A stretch of 64,000 nt of DNA, taken from the NCBI GenBank assembly GCA_015227615.1, contig JAALGZ010000050.1:124001-188000 (forward strand), in the 5' to 3' direction. This document shows positions 19,005-33,119 of this stretch, in pieces. The DNA is from Labyrinthula sp. Ha (taxonomy: Eukaryota > Sar > Bigyra > Labyrinthulida > Labyrinthulaceae). Each line of letters opens with the position of its first letter. Position 1 is the first letter of the stretch. The position numbers were made by a program, and so were the translations under genes. Under the pieces are notes generated by a model. That model was not told the DNA's origin, ran no database searches, and saw only the letters and a list, made by a program, of their open reading frames with translations.

Positions 19005-22000
19005 TGTCTTTAGGCTCCTGTTCCATTTTCTTGTGCTTTGAGTCAATGTCTTGCACTTGGTAAGACATGAAAGCTTTTTTGGATACGTTTGGTTGAATAG
19101 CAGGACGAGAGCCTTTAGCTAAACTAGACCAGCCAATCTACTAATATAGTTTAGCTCTGCTTAGAGAAAAGCACCTAGGGTTACAGAAAAAGTGGCTGTG
19201 ATAATTAATGTTTAAGTTATTACGGCAGCGATGGCATCTTTGTAAATGAAATGAATTTAATTGCAAGCTTGTTCTACCCGAATTTAATCCCTATTAATTT
19301 GTTTTTACATCATACCTCAGAGCGTACTCTAAAACAAAACAGTTCTTCAACTGTTCATATTAATGCCAATGGGATGTCATTTTGATACCTCTGTTATAAG
19401 GATTCAACAACCTACTCTTGCATAATTAGGTATCATGGTTTAAAAAAAGAACTACAGGAACAAATTAGGTTAACCAAGGGTTTTCCGTGTTGATCTCTAG
19501 AGTATATATTTTTGTATCTTTGGACACAAAGGCGGAGAATCAAACTTAAAACTAAATAATTTTTCCCCGTGTCATATGATGATAAGAACCCAAAAAACAA
19601 TTAGTAGGCCGGCAGCTGTATTATGATATGAAGAATACTCACAACAACAATCTTGAAAGAAAAGAAAACACATGGCAAGAGCAGCCGATTATCATTGACT
19701 AATTGGAGATTTTTATTTGGAGTCTAAGTAAGAGTTGTTGCTTTCGTTTATAGAGTAAGTTTTTGTTAAGCTCTTATATCACAATTAACCAAATACCGAG
19801 AGCCTAACTATTCAAGTTAGATTATTAATAAAGGAGACACAGAGTCTATTGCAGAACAATGGTTGAAATAGTACTGAGAATAATATAGGAGAAAATGTGA
19901 AGCTTGAGCCCTGAAAAAAGTTAGCCTTCATAGCACGTAGTGTAGACCAACCTCATTATCAACTAGTTCATGACTGATAGCTCATACCTCAACCAGAGCT
20001 TGGATTAGGCTACCCCATGACTCTAGGCTCACCACTAAGCTCAAATTCTTATGCTCATGGCTCGTTGTCATAAAGTAAAATTCGTTTTGAAGTACTTATT
20101 TATAGATTCGACCCCCAAATATAAATCTCAGTACTTGAGGGTTAGTTTGTGAGAGGAATCAAACCCAAGGTTTTATGATTGATTGAGACTGTTGACATAG
20201 CAGCTCGAGGTGTGAATAATGCTTGATAACCTTGTTTGCTCTGCGTTTGACCCTAAATTTTGTTTTATTTATTGTAGAAACCCCAGTCCATGGTAAAATC
20301 AATTCTCTGTTGAAATATCAGGAAAATCTGATATCATTGGAATTATTTAGAAAATATCACAAAAAGTGAAAACCCGTAAAATTTCACCTGTAGACAAACA
20401 TATTACCGTATGGGTTGTCTCCAATATATATTATTCTTTTTGTATCCCTTCTTCTTACTCCTGAGATGGCGATCTTTCATCTCAGTTCATGAGGATAATG
20501 CTCATGCAAATGATTCCTAAGAGAAAGCCTGTACTTCAACAATTTTAATCTTTAGATCATAATTTGATTTTCTGCCTCATTTGCTGGAACCAAATATTTT
20601 TAGCTGCGAAGAAACTAACTGTATACTACCTTTTTCCAAAAAAAGGTATTCCAAAGAACAATTCATATCTCCCACTATGATCTTAAATCGAGGTTATTAA
20701 TGTGATGTGCGTGTAGTTATTTTCAAATACTAATTCATCGCGAATTTCACTTCAGTAGCATAAATATGACTATATTATCAAATCCCGCGGTAATTACTAC
20801 CTACTAACTGGAAGACTACGTTTAGACCTAGCTAATGTCTTCGGCTTCATGAATCGCACAACACTTTCTGTGTACTTTCAGATGTAGATGCCCTTTCAAC
20901 TCCTATTGAGCAAAAAAAATATATCATTCATTTAGATCAAGCAGTTACCCACATTGTTTTTCTTCCTTTAGTAATAGCTGATTGGAGGTTACTGCATTTT
21001 ACTCTGTTCCATGGCTTCTCTCTTACAGGCTTAGCAGGCGCGGTGTCTAGTTCTGGCTGCGCATCGGTTTCTCATTAAGGAAGATTTGTTGATATCGCAA
21101 GAATTAAAAAGCCAGAAAAGTATTGGTAGCAACATATGAGCTCTCCAATGAAAATAATTAGGCAAATTCAGGTTCATAAAGTGTGATAAAAAAATAAGAA
21201 TGGTTCTTTGAAGAAGATGCACTTGTGAACAAATAAGGGGATATGGAGAATAAGACATCCATTAAACCTTTAGTTAGAGTTACCGATCATAGCTAAAAAT
21301 AAAAAAAAATATGAACAATTCAAGACTTTTCCGTGGACATTTTTTAGTATCTCGGTGCAATCACGGACAAGATCTGATACTAAAAAAGACTTTGTTCAGT
21401 ACTTAGATTGAGGGCAAAGATGCCCTATTGATGAGAAGATTTTTTAGACCCTGGTAATATCAGTAGTTGTACAGAAAACTATTTTGATATTAGCATATGG
21501 AATCTGTTTGTACTCATCATCGCATACCAAGATTTTTCCAAGATTCACTCTAGGTACAGTTTAACTATGAACTATATTTAACCCGTCTCCTGCAGTTCAA
21601 GTATAAGTACTTGTTTTTCTATAATGCAAAATTCTTGGTACATTAATTATTCTCTTTTGTATCCATGGCTTCACTTAAATCCTCTTAACTCTAAGAGCTG
21701 AAGCTTGATCTTAACATGACACCTCTAAAAATAATGAGACTATAATTCTATATGGGGTGAGTTCATATTACAAATCCTATTCTAATGTGCATGTGGGACC
21801 CAGAAAAAGACATAGTACTATCACATTAATAAGAAGACAATTAAGAATATTCCATAAATCTTACGATTGTAGCTTATATTCGTTACATTGATAGCATAGA
21901 TCTTAAGCGTCGTTTTATTGTATTATAGAAGATTGTCCCGGATTTAACAAAAATTTAGTTAAAAGGAAAAGTCGAGAATCAGCGTTCTAGATAAAACTAA

Positions 22001-25000
22001 AGATGAATAACATCTTATATGAGATATAAAATGGAAAACTATACAAGAAGATTAATTAATTTTAACACTCGTTTAAGTGTTTCCTTAACTAAGTACGTTC
22101 AAAATAAATATATCGTCGGGGATAGAAATACAAACTTCAGCAGTTGATGAATTATGAAGTGGGAGTTTGTGGTGATAATATTTTTCAGCGAAGAAGTAGC
22201 TAGCTTTATTCAAGAGTATACATCTTTGGTTGTGACATTTAGAACAACTTTATTGTACGATGTATGTCAGAAAAAAACTCTACCCTACCGCCAGGGTTGC
22301 TAATTTTGAAATAAGAATAGTGTAGATGCTAAATTTAAACATTCATGAATATTAGAGCTGTAGCATACAAAAACGAGTAAAGAGAATCTGAAGTAGTTTA
22401 TAGACTTCTAGATAGATAAAATACGTAGGTGTTTACTAATGATAGATTTAGGTGCTAGCTTTGCATAAATTTGATCTTATGAAAAAGTTTTGGATTCATT
22501 AAAGATTATGTTTCGATATTATTAATGTATTTGCTTAAAATAAAATTACATTTATTAAAAAAGATGCTGGCCTGCTGTGTCAGCTTATGTACTACTGCGG
22601 CGTCTAGTTAAGACAAAATACTTTAAGAAATGTGCGGTTAGATTTATTTCCAGAAAACTAGCTCAACGCCGGGGTTTCTATAATAGAACCAAATGGACAA
22701 TAATAATTATCAAATAGGTTTTGTGTCAATGAATGAAACCAGCATAGTTTCATGAAAAGAGTAAGCGTCAACGAGAACAAAGGGTCTCAGACAAGAATTT
22801 AGTATGATTTCGTCAAACTTATAGATCCATAAACCAACCTGTCAGACTATGTAATATAAACTTATTGTTTCAAGAATTACTAAGAAAACTGTACCGCGTT
22901 GGGTCTTGTGCAAAGACAGCTTATTTAATTTCAACATTAGAGAGGCTAGAAAAGTAAAAGCAAATATCAAGGGTTCGTTTCTTCCGTCCAAGAAATTTTT
23001 CTTTGAAATTAGTTAAATCATATGATTGGCTAAATGCTACCGGGTCAGTTTTTACTAATTTTTTCATTGAAAATAGAAATCCTTTTGTTATCGAGATTTA
23101 ATAGATGAGTAATACCCTAAAAGCGGTTTCTAGCTCCATCTGAGACTGAGTAAGAAATGTGTGTAGTGTTAGCTCTACTTTGATCCTAAGATGGTATCCT
23201 GTTGCCATAAAAACTATGAGAATGATTTCAATATTATTGTTGCTTAGGTTAAGAAAGTTACATATTTTTTATTTTATTGTGCGATATAACAATACAAGAA
23301 ACAGTGGAATAACAATGGTGATTTCCTTAATATGTCTTATGAGATGAGCTGCACATTGTCGGGCAAACTTGGAGCTAAGTGAGAATATATGACATTAGCT
23401 TTCAGCAAGAATACTTATCCAGAAATGTTTAAAGTGCAATGATAAAACATGAGGACTTTAGTAAGTTACTAACACGCACAACATCTCTCATGACAACATA
23501 GATTCCCGACATTTATTCTTATTAGTGCTTGAAATCGAGATGCAAGCTTTAACAGAAGTAGGCACCATACGATAACAGAAAAAAGTAATTTTAATAGGAA
23601 GTGTTTCAAATTTTGGTTATTTTATGAGCTATTAGTAACTATGCGACCATCGCGGAAAAGCCATGCTAAGTATATACAATATGGTATCACGGTCCTTGTA
23701 CTGAATCTTTTCGGATTGTTTTAGATCGGGATGAATTTTTGTAATACCTCTCTTATGAATTTATTTTAAGAAACAATAAAAGAATATACTGCACCTTTTA
23801 AAATAAATAAGAAAATATAACAATAAGATTTGAAAGTGAATAAGGATGATACTTTACTTGAAGCTGAATTTATACGAAATTAACTAGTTCCAGCATTTTC
23901 TTAGTCTAGCTATGCCCATGATTGCGGAGATCCTCAATATAAATCACATAAGTTCCGATACTTTAAGATATAAGAAACATACGAGTTTGTTTAAATTGAG
24001 CAAGCAAAGATTACTACAATAGGTAGTTGACTGCTACAATTTTGTACTTTGTAGTTATCCCTGTAATATTAAACTTAGTAACATATTAGGAGACTTACAA
24101 CAAACACAAGAAAGTTTGCTCTTCTAGTAAAAAATTAGCAACAATATGAGTAATAGTTATGATAGCCTAAATCCAAAGCTGAAAATCTCATTCATAATAG
24201 CTGCAATGCAGCACTTGATGCGATTGGGAATGTTAATATTACTTTAAATAATTTTCGGTGCTTTCTCTTTTTATGAAAGCTATCATGAAAGGAAACTGTT
24301 TTAAACCTAACCATAGATACAGATTCCTGGTGTTTATTTTCGCTTCGTTACCTGGATGATTTTAATTTAGTTTTGCGAAATTTGATACTAGGGATATAGG
24401 CTGGTTTGACTCACAAGAAGCTTCTGATAGACAATTTTTGTATAATGGTAGTGGCTCAAGGATAAATATTTCTGTTTCTTAATTTGTCCTTGACAGGAGA
24501 TTAGGGATGTTGTATTGTAATGTCTTTCGTTTAAAAAAAGTATTCAAACCAACTATTTTTTTTGTAATAGTTGAATGCTGTGATAATAGAGCTTCCGTAT
24601 TTGGTGAGAATGTACACTTTAGTGTAAAGTACTTTTTATATGTTTGTTAGCTCTTATCTAAAGGATGAAAACTAGGTTACTCGTTTTGATTCAATTACCG
24701 AGGAACAGATAGAAAATACCTAGATTAACTTTTATTCAGTTGATGAAGGAACGTATTAAAGTGCTTAAGTTTGCTAAAATGGCGTAGGCTGGCTAGATAT
24801 ATTACTTGTTTTGTTACAATATACCTTAACTCTTGTCCATGTACTGCGGGACTGACGTGTGTACTCCTGGACCCTGGGGTCACCTTGGACATTGGCCTTA
24901 TATTGTAATATAGTTGACATAAATATGCATATATCGGTTTGACATAACTAAGAACTAGTCGCTTAATGAATTAATTACACACTTTTGAATTCACTTTGCT

Positions 25001-26069
25001 AAGCAAGAGAGACACTCTGTTAACTTTGTGTTAGTATCTGTGATCGACTTGTTTTGACGCTTTTTCTTCATATTTGGGAACTGATTCTCTCTGTAATATT
25101 CATTTCGATTTAATTAGATAACTTTGTTTCAGGTCTGCAGTCAAATCTCTAGTGGATCTATGTCCGTGAATGATTAAATATATTTTTTGAACATATCTTA
25201 ACAGCAGGGTTCTCGTATTGATTCTTATGCATCTGGTAGTTTATATACGCTAGGTTAAGTTTTTATTTGCTACAGAGTTGAATTGATAGAATATTGCTCA
25301 ACAATGGTAATATGATTCATTTTTTCCAAATTTGTTAGGATAATATTTTCCTGACGTTTTTTTTTTTGCAATCTAAAGCAGGATGTAACTTTTAATTTTG
25401 TTTAAGTACTTATAATACCCCAACTAAATCCTTGTCTGAATATTTTACTTCCATTGAAGAATACCTAGATTCTATAATGTTGACTAATTGCAGTTTTCTG
25501 CATCTATTAAGCTTGTTGAATTGCTAGGAGCTAACGAAATATGCCAAAAGAGCGGCGTGAAGCCGCTGCAATGGGCACGGGCAATTTAAACATGCTTTTC
25601 TTAACTTTGATTTACTTGAGCAAAGTAATATTAACTACTCTAGCTTCGAAAGCAACTAATTTTCTCTACTTAGTTTAAATATGTATTTTGATAGAATGGT
25701 GTTTTAATGTGAGTTTAATCTCCTCTAACTGTTACCAAGGATATATATATAAATAGTTTACCAAATACAGGTTTCGTTTCGTCTAGACTTTATGTCCGTA
25801 TTTTCATAGCACAACCTTACAAGACTGAAACATAAAACTATTTTAAATCTAAAGTCTTTTATTCACTTGTTCACCAGTCGACACAGAGCATAATGGCAAT
25901 CCAAAACAAGAGCTATTAATAAGCATGTTTAACCTGATTTGTGTTCTCAACTCAAGCTTAAAAGTATTGAAAAGAGATAATAGTCGTAGTTAGTCTGAGA
26001 CCACAATTGTACAAACAATATAGTTAGTTCTTACATATGTCCGAAAAGTCAGATCACATACTAAACTGG
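19005..26069. other. 7-kb gene-free stretch
   Basis: No long frame on either strand, and the part I read showed no relic I could name. Contains a GC-rich hairpin at 25551-25567. Probably intergenic or eroded repeat DNA. The last part includes the 3' region of polyubiquitin. Confidence 0.5.
25551..25567. repeat. 6-bp GC-rich hairpin
   Basis: AGCGGC and GCCGCT flank a 5-nt loop GTGAA. It stands out in AT-rich DNA, but it is short and could be chance. Confidence 0.35.
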
Positions 26070-27221
<1,152 letters not shown>

Positions 27222-27319
27222 CTACTCTTTTAATTTGGGAATGCTTCTTTCGTTTTTTTACTTGTGTTTGATTTACTTTCTTAACCGGCTCTAACCGACA
27301 AATGATCGAATTGTTCATT

Positions 27320-27332
27320 TTCTAGAAATTTC
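27320..27332. promoter_or_regulatory. candidate heat-shock element
   Basis: TTC-TA-GAA-AT-TTC is a perfect three-unit alternating nTTCnn/nGAAnn array, placed between polyubiquitin and the divergent gene at 27449. Heat-shock factor sites of this form are common upstream of polyubiquitin genes; function here is inferred. Confidence 0.4.
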
Positions 27333-27448
27333 AGACACTGTCCATATTGACCATTCAATGACTAAAACAATCATTTTAAAATATATTAGTTAATATAATA
27401 TTTAATTTAAACTATGTTGATAAATTAATTTACACATTAGATAAAGGA

Positions 27449-28483
27449 ATGAGTTTTCAAATTGTCCAAAACAGTTTTGACGAAGATGCAAGGAAAAAAC
27501 TGATTTCTCTACTGCGGTCATATATTTGGTTTAATTCTTCTGAAAGACATTTCTTGTTTAAATTTAGAAATTTTTTGTTTCTTGAATTTTCTGAAAAACA
27601 AAACACTCCTTATTTAGAGACTTTGTTTTATCTTAATTCAGCACTGTTTCTTTCAAAGAAGACACTAGGGATAATATCCAAGCAGAGAATTATCAATGTT
27701 TTAGACTTACTTTGTCAAAGATATGACTCTATAAGAAAAAAGGTTTTTGACAAAATTCAGTTGTATTTCCAAGTTCTTCTCTTTACAGGAAAAGATCATG
27801 AAACGAATGATATTATTCTCTCTTCTTTATCAAAATTAATTAAAACATTGAAAACCAAACAAACAGGAAATGATCTATCTGTTTATGAGAAATTAATTAA
27901 TTCTAGAAGAAAAAGCAAAAATCCACTTGAGAAAAATAAACAATTTTCTAGGAAAAGAAAACGTGTCATAAGATTTATTGAGATCGAAAAAACTAAGTGG
28001 AAAAAGGAGGATAGACTAGAATATGAAATTTTTTGTACGAAGTTGAATAAATGTGTAGAAACATTTGGTTTGAATTTAAATGATTCTGAAGATGAAGATG
28101 ACGAAATTATATGGGATGAAGAAGAAAGAGACGAAGATGTTAGCGAAATTTCAAACCAGATACTAATCGATCTCCATGCCGAGTTTTGTGTTCTGTATCA
28201 GCGTTGTAATGATCCTATACTAAAAGGTGCAATTAAAGAAAGACTTAAGGTTTTAGAAAAACATGTTCTGAAGCGTTCAAAGAGTATGGAGAATAGTGTT
28301 TTTTCTCGAGAAGAAATTCTAACACAATACGGATTATCCTTTGATATTTTATCCCATTCTCAACTTAAAGAAAAATATAAAATAACTAAACAGAGGTTAA
28401 AGAAGAAACAGAAACCAAAACCGAAGATTAAGAAAAGAACTGAACCTAAAATTAAAGTAAGAAGACTAGAGTTATTTATATAA
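27449..28483 (+). CDS. hypothetical Lys-rich protein, 344 aa
   Basis: A single frame starting at the ATG at 27449. No family recognised. The first 150 residues look helical, hydrophobic and charged. A basic patch (KQFSRKRKRVIRF) sits near residue 170, an acidic block (DSEDEDDEIIWDEEERDED) near residues 210-230, and the last 40 residues are strongly basic (KKKQKPKPKIKK), which suggests a nuclear or nucleolar protein. Codons end almost always in A or T, unlike the 4-19 kb genes. It is divergent from polyubiquitin over 233 bp. Confidence 0.65.
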   Translation: MSFQIVQNSFDEDARKKLISLLRSYIWFNSSERHFLFKFRNFLFLEFSEKQNTPYLETLFYLNSALFLSKKTLGIISKQRIINVLDLLCQRYDSIRKKVFDKIQLYFQVLLFTGKDHETNDIILSSLSKLIKTLKTKQTGNDLSVYEKLINSRRKSKNPLEKNKQFSRKRKRVIRFIEIEKTKWKKEDRLEYEIFCTKLNKCVETFGLNLNDSEDEDDEIIWDEEERDEDVSEISNQILIDLHAEFCVLYQRCNDPILKGAIKERLKVLEKHVLKRSKSMENSVFSREEILTQYGLSFDILSHSQLKEKYKITKQRLKKKQKPKPKIKKRTEPKIKVRRLELFI

Positions 28484-28738
28484 GAAAACTGAACCAACAG
28501 AAAAGCTAGATTGCAAAATATTAATTTATTGAGTTGCATAAACTCTCCGGTAATAAATTACAAATGAATAAAAGTGGAAACTCTTGAAACGTTATCCTCG
28601 CGTTCAAACCGCTGTCATATGTTTAATCTCTTGGCGTATTATTAAATGAAGTGCAGTTGTTAAAAGTTGTTTCAAATATGCCTGATTTTAGAAAAAAGAA
28701 AGATATATAGATTGAAAAGAAGTTAATTATTTAAATAT

Positions 28739-29476
28739 TTAAAACTCTTTATTTCGAACTCCAAGTTTCTCTATTGAAAAATTAATGATAAAAACAATAG
28801 AAGGATAAAAAGTAGGATGTGAAGCAATAGTTGGATATATAAAATATAATCCAATAGTAAAAACTAAACCAAGAATAAAAGAAAGTTTGTTTTCAAGTTG
28901 AAAAGTAGATCCAATTCTATAATTGACATGTTCAAAATGTGAATAGTCAAAGAAAATTTTAATATAACAAATTATTGCACCAATAACTTGTTCCTGCAAT
29001 GTATGATAAGCACTAGAAGTTACAAAGTTAGTAAATATAAAAATAAAAGCAAATAGTTGGAGTATTAAAATAAAAACTTTATTTAAGTTAATCTTTTTAT
29101 CTTCTGGTTGCTTTTGTAAATATACAAAAATATCAATTATTTGCAATAATCCTTCTGTTTGCATATGAAAATGTTGTCCCCATCGAGGATTTTCAAATAG
29201 TTGAAGCCATAAAGTTGTTAATCTTTGTCCAAAATGTTTGAAAAAAAGTGTTTTATTGATAAGAAAGATTTCACCTGCATAAAGGAGAAAATGAAGCATC
29301 CCAGATTTAATGGGAATGTTAGTGTAATATGAAAGTGTTTGAAGCCATAAAGGAAAATCATCAGAGGGTTTAAGGGTAACTGGATCTATTGTTGGAAAGA
29401 AATAACTACCAAGTATCATTATACTTAGCATCAATGTACATCCTAAGAAATGAATATTCGTGAAGTTTTCCAACAT
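28739..29476 (-). CDS. multipass membrane protein, unknown, 245 aa
   Basis: Starts at the ATG at 29476. Hydrophobic segments lie at about residues 8-27, 55-75, 130-152, 197-214 and 220-236, so four to five membrane spans are likely. A His-rich loop (WGQHFHMQTEG) lies near residue 100. No family recognised. Strongly AT-ending codons, as in its neighbour. Converges with the Lys-rich gene over 255 bp. Confidence 0.6.
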   Translation of the reverse strand: MLENFTNIHFLGCTLMLSIMILGSYFFPTIDPVTLKPSDDFPLWLQTLSYYTNIPIKSGMLHFLLYAGEIFLINKTLFFKHFGQRLTTLWLQLFENPRWGQHFHMQTEGLLQIIDIFVYLQKQPEDKKINLNKVFILILQLFAFIFIFTNFVTSSAYHTLQEQVIGAIICYIKIFFDYSHFEHVNYRIGSTFQLENKLSFILGLVFTIGLYFIYPTIASHPTFYPSIVFIINFSIEKLGVRNKEF

Positions 29477-32054
29477 TTTTTACTTTTTGAGATCTTTAGA
29501 TTAAAAATAAAATTTTGGGCAATCAAAATCTTGTTTAAATATTATTATATTATAATTAAGAATATTTCAATAATAGAAAAATAAAATAAAAAGTTAAAAA
29601 TATAATATTTAAATTTAAAAGAATATATTTTGTTTATAAAATAGAGTAAAATAAATAGAAGTTTATTTTGTTTAGAAATTTACTATGTTTTAATCTATAT
29701 GTTTGACAATACAGATCGCATGATTTTCATGAGAGTAAACTTATATCCAGTCATCAATAGCAGTCTATTTCAAAGCTTGTCAAATATGATGATTGAAATT
29801 TTCATTTGAAATATATAAACATAAATAGCAGTTTTCTTTGAAATAGATTTTTTCCTTGAAATTTGTAGCCACAATCCAAGAAGAATCTATAACCTAAGCG
29901 TATGTTTTCCAATTGAATACACATAGACTATTAGTCCGAGAATTTGTAAGAATATGAATCAGTGAGGGATTTGATAACAAAAAATACTCATACCATTAGC
30001 TTGCTTCTGTTGGTTTAGAACATTTTCTAGAAATTCCAATATTACTTATCACGACTGCAAAATTAGTGCATCAATGCGCGACCATTTCAATGTGAATAAT
30101 AGTAAGAACTACTCCATAAGAATATATATATATTCATGGAAAAAACTAAAGCTCTTAAGACTTCTATAACTAATAAATAATAGAAAACATAATTAATAAT
30201 CTTAGAGTAGATCGGCAGGTTGATTTTTCTTTGTGAGACATCGTTAAACTGTGTTCTTCAGCTAACCAATGGATTTCCAAACGTAGATATAAATGTAACT
30301 AAAATATACCATGAACCCAGACAGTCCAGCACACACTGAAAGATTGTTGTAGAAGCCATGCACTAGTACATTTGGGGTGAATCTTCGTAAGAAGAAGTTA
30401 ATTTCATTTAAATGATGCTACTCTTGGAGTTGTTCTATTAATTGTCTTACCACGAGTATTTTTATTTTCACCTTCGCATCATATGGATATTTATTCCATT
30501 TTATGTCTGGAAACATTGTTTCTTATAGTTGTTTTAGTTGAAAATATATGAATTACTATTAGGATCTTGAAACGTTGATTGTTACTATTATCAAGTTCAG
30601 CTGTCATGGTGTCTTTAAGGTATTTGTATAATTTGGTACAATATATTCCGTAATTTTTTTTCTGGCAGCTATTAGTAAAAATAAAGTTTTCACATGAGCA
30701 TGGGCGCAGAGTGAGTCCGCATTGAGTACTTAATTGGATTTTTGATAGCTTTTCTGAGTGAATAAAGGAGTTTGAACACCAAACAGATTGAAGAATGGGA
30801 AGAAAATTAGTGAAGAATGAGAAAATCATTGTGGATAATTAAGTGAGGAGCTAGTCTTTCATTAGGAAGTTAACTGAAGAACATATAAACAACTTTGAGC
30901 TCAGTACTTAATTTTGATCATTGCCAAGACTCGGCAAGTTTGTTTTGATTGAGTTCAAGTTTAAGGATACTAATTTCTTCAGTGAGGGGTTAAACTTATT
31001 CTGCTCCCCCATTCACAGGATTGGGGTCTAACAAAAATTCTAGTTGAATATTCAGGAAATTAAGAATCTTTAATTAACTATTATTATTACACTAAGTTTA
31101 AATTATTTAGGAGTACTCTCAGTTGAAAGGGTTCCAATAGCTGGAATTTAGTTTCTATTATAAACTTTCATGGGCTATAGTTGGGATTTCACATTATTAA
31201 ATTTGTACAGGATGAGTACATGAAAAATATCCCAAGTATAATCTATTAGAATATATATTACATTCCCCATTCCTCATCTGGTGAAGAGAATTTTGCTTAA
31301 GCTTTTTGTCATCTCTTAGATTCAATGTTTATGAGCTGAAATAGTTTGTATTTGGTTTTCCCCGACTTCTTAGAACTATATTTATTCACTTGTGTCTTAT
31401 CGCGTGACATGATATCCTTTTGTAATATTTAATACAAGTAAAAAGAGCTTATAACTCATACTATTCATTTTCTAGGAAGATTTAAAGGTTCATTATGGTT
31501 CTCAGGAGTAATAATCAAGCCGGTTCTGACTTTCTTTGCCAAGCATGTAGAAAAGAAAACCACTGAGTACTTTGGTTTGTAAGATAATGAAAAAAAATCA
31601 GATTATTAAGAAAATTTATATTATTCTTATACTAAGATGCAGTTCAATCTAATCAAATCGATTCTTGCTTTCGTGAGGTGAGATCAATTAGCACAATGAT
31701 TTTGAAAAGGGATTGAAAGGAAATTCAATGGATTTCTATTGTTTGTGATCTATTTATATATTATTATCTAAATTGAAACCTTTATCTTACTTTTATCTAT
31801 ATTTGTAGTCGTAAAATAATATAAACTAGTGTCATATATAAATTATTGACTATACTTTTCTTTACACTAGAATTATAGTTTGAATTAGAAATTAAAAACT
31901 CAATACTACATTACCCCATTTATTGTTGTATTTTTGCCGAAATAGAAGAAATCAAGAAAATACTCCTCTAGATCAAAGCTCTCGCCTTACAGGTTAGCTC
32001 GGTCCCAAACTTCCAGAAGTGCCAGTTTTATTAATTTAAAATATTCAAGTTTAT
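29477..32054. other. gene-free stretch
   Basis: About 2.6 kb, AT-rich. The longest frame (30491-30829, minus) is within chance for this base composition and shows no motif. No repeat or RNA gene recognised. Confidence 0.45.
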
Positions 32055-33119
32055 ATGGATCCTTTATCAGGTGAGCTCAAGCTTCAACAGGCTTGTTCCA
32101 ACTGTAGAAAAAAGAAACGAAAATGTGACAGTATAAAACCCTCTTGCTCCCGTTGTCTTTCACTTGATCAACCTTGTTCATATGCACCTGCCAGAAAACG
32201 TGGACCAAAACCTCAACAGGAAGGAAGATCTCAAGTATTAAAATTTTCAACCTCCGAGAAAGAAGTGCTTGGAAAATTGTTACTTGCACCAGAGTTTTCA
32301 TTTCATACACTCAACCCTCATATTCAAAGTAAAGAATCCTTAAGTTGGAATATTCTTCAATATTTTGCCTACCATGTTTCAAAAGATTTTGGAACCCTTT
32401 CTTTTATTCCTTGCAATGATTTTACTCTTTTCTTTTACGCTGGAATGATTTATCAAATAGGAAATATTTTACAATACAGAGTTCAAAAAGATGGTACATT
32501 TAATCACGCAGTTAATCGATTTAATAAAATTATAACTGATAAAGGTTTAAGCTTTACAGGACTATCTAAAACTTTACTTAGTCAATTCAATAGAGGAATC
32601 AAAAACTCAAGTGACTCGGTTCATGAACCAATAACTCAAGTTCCCTTCTTTATTAACAGTCAACAAATGTATTGTAGTTTTAAAGAAACAATTGAAAGGA
32701 AACAAATGAAAAAAAAACTAAATGTTGAAATAAAATATGAAGTGAATAAAAACTTTGAGAAGGTTTTTGGTTATTCTAATGATTACTTAAACTTTGCGCT
32801 TGAGCAAAGTGTGAATGGAGTTTTACCATTTGGAAGTAGTATTATTTCTTTAATAGGCTCTGAAGCTGCTTTAATGAAATATATTGAAGTCTTTGCACTT
32901 GAAATGAAACACATTAAGTTAGATGATGAAACTCTGAGTTTGCCAATACAAATGAATTTGTGTAACAGTGTTATTCTTGATCTTCAAACTATTCATGGAT
33001 TGAAAAAATTTCAAGTTTTTGTTTTAATAAATGAACATGGAAGTTTTGAAAACTATGTCAGTGAAAATCAAATTTATTTTATTCCTTTGTTCAAAATGTT
33101 ATGTTCCTTTTGTCGGTAA
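32055..33119 (+). CDS. Zn2Cys6 binuclear cluster transcription factor with PAS-like C-terminus
   Basis: 354 residues. Residues about 14-41 hold C-x2-C-x6-C-x6-C-x2-C-x6-C (ACSNCRKKKRKCD, then SCSRCLSLDQPCSY), followed by a basic linker ARKRGPKP: a complete zinc cluster DNA-binding domain. The middle is unassigned. The C-terminal part contains KNFEKVFGYSNDYLN, which resembles a PAS core, and zinc cluster plus PAS is the layout of fungal ERT1/AcuK regulators. The cluster is best known in fungi but also occurs in some protists. AT-rich codons. The stop is read directly after FCR; a GTAAGT overlaps it, so a spliced 3' extension cannot be excluded. Confidence 0.75.
   Translation: MDPLSGELKLQQACSNCRKKKRKCDSIKPSCSRCLSLDQPCSYAPARKRGPKPQQEGRSQVLKFSTSEKEVLGKLLLAPEFSFHTLNPHIQSKESLSWNILQYFAYHVSKDFGTLSFIPCNDFTLFFYAGMIYQIGNILQYRVQKDGTFNHAVNRFNKIITDKGLSFTGLSKTLLSQFNRGIKNSSDSVHEPITQVPFFINSQQMYCSFKETIERKQMKKKLNVEIKYEVNKNFEKVFGYSNDYLNFALEQSVNGVLPFGSSIISLIGSEAALMKYIEVFALEMKHIKLDDETLSLPIQMNLCNSVILDLQTIHGLKKFQVFVLINEHGSFENYVSENQIYFIPLFKMLCSFCR

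Noticed and set aside
30491-30829. 112-codon frame on the minus strand
   Set aside because: About one or two such frames are expected by chance in this window; no family features.
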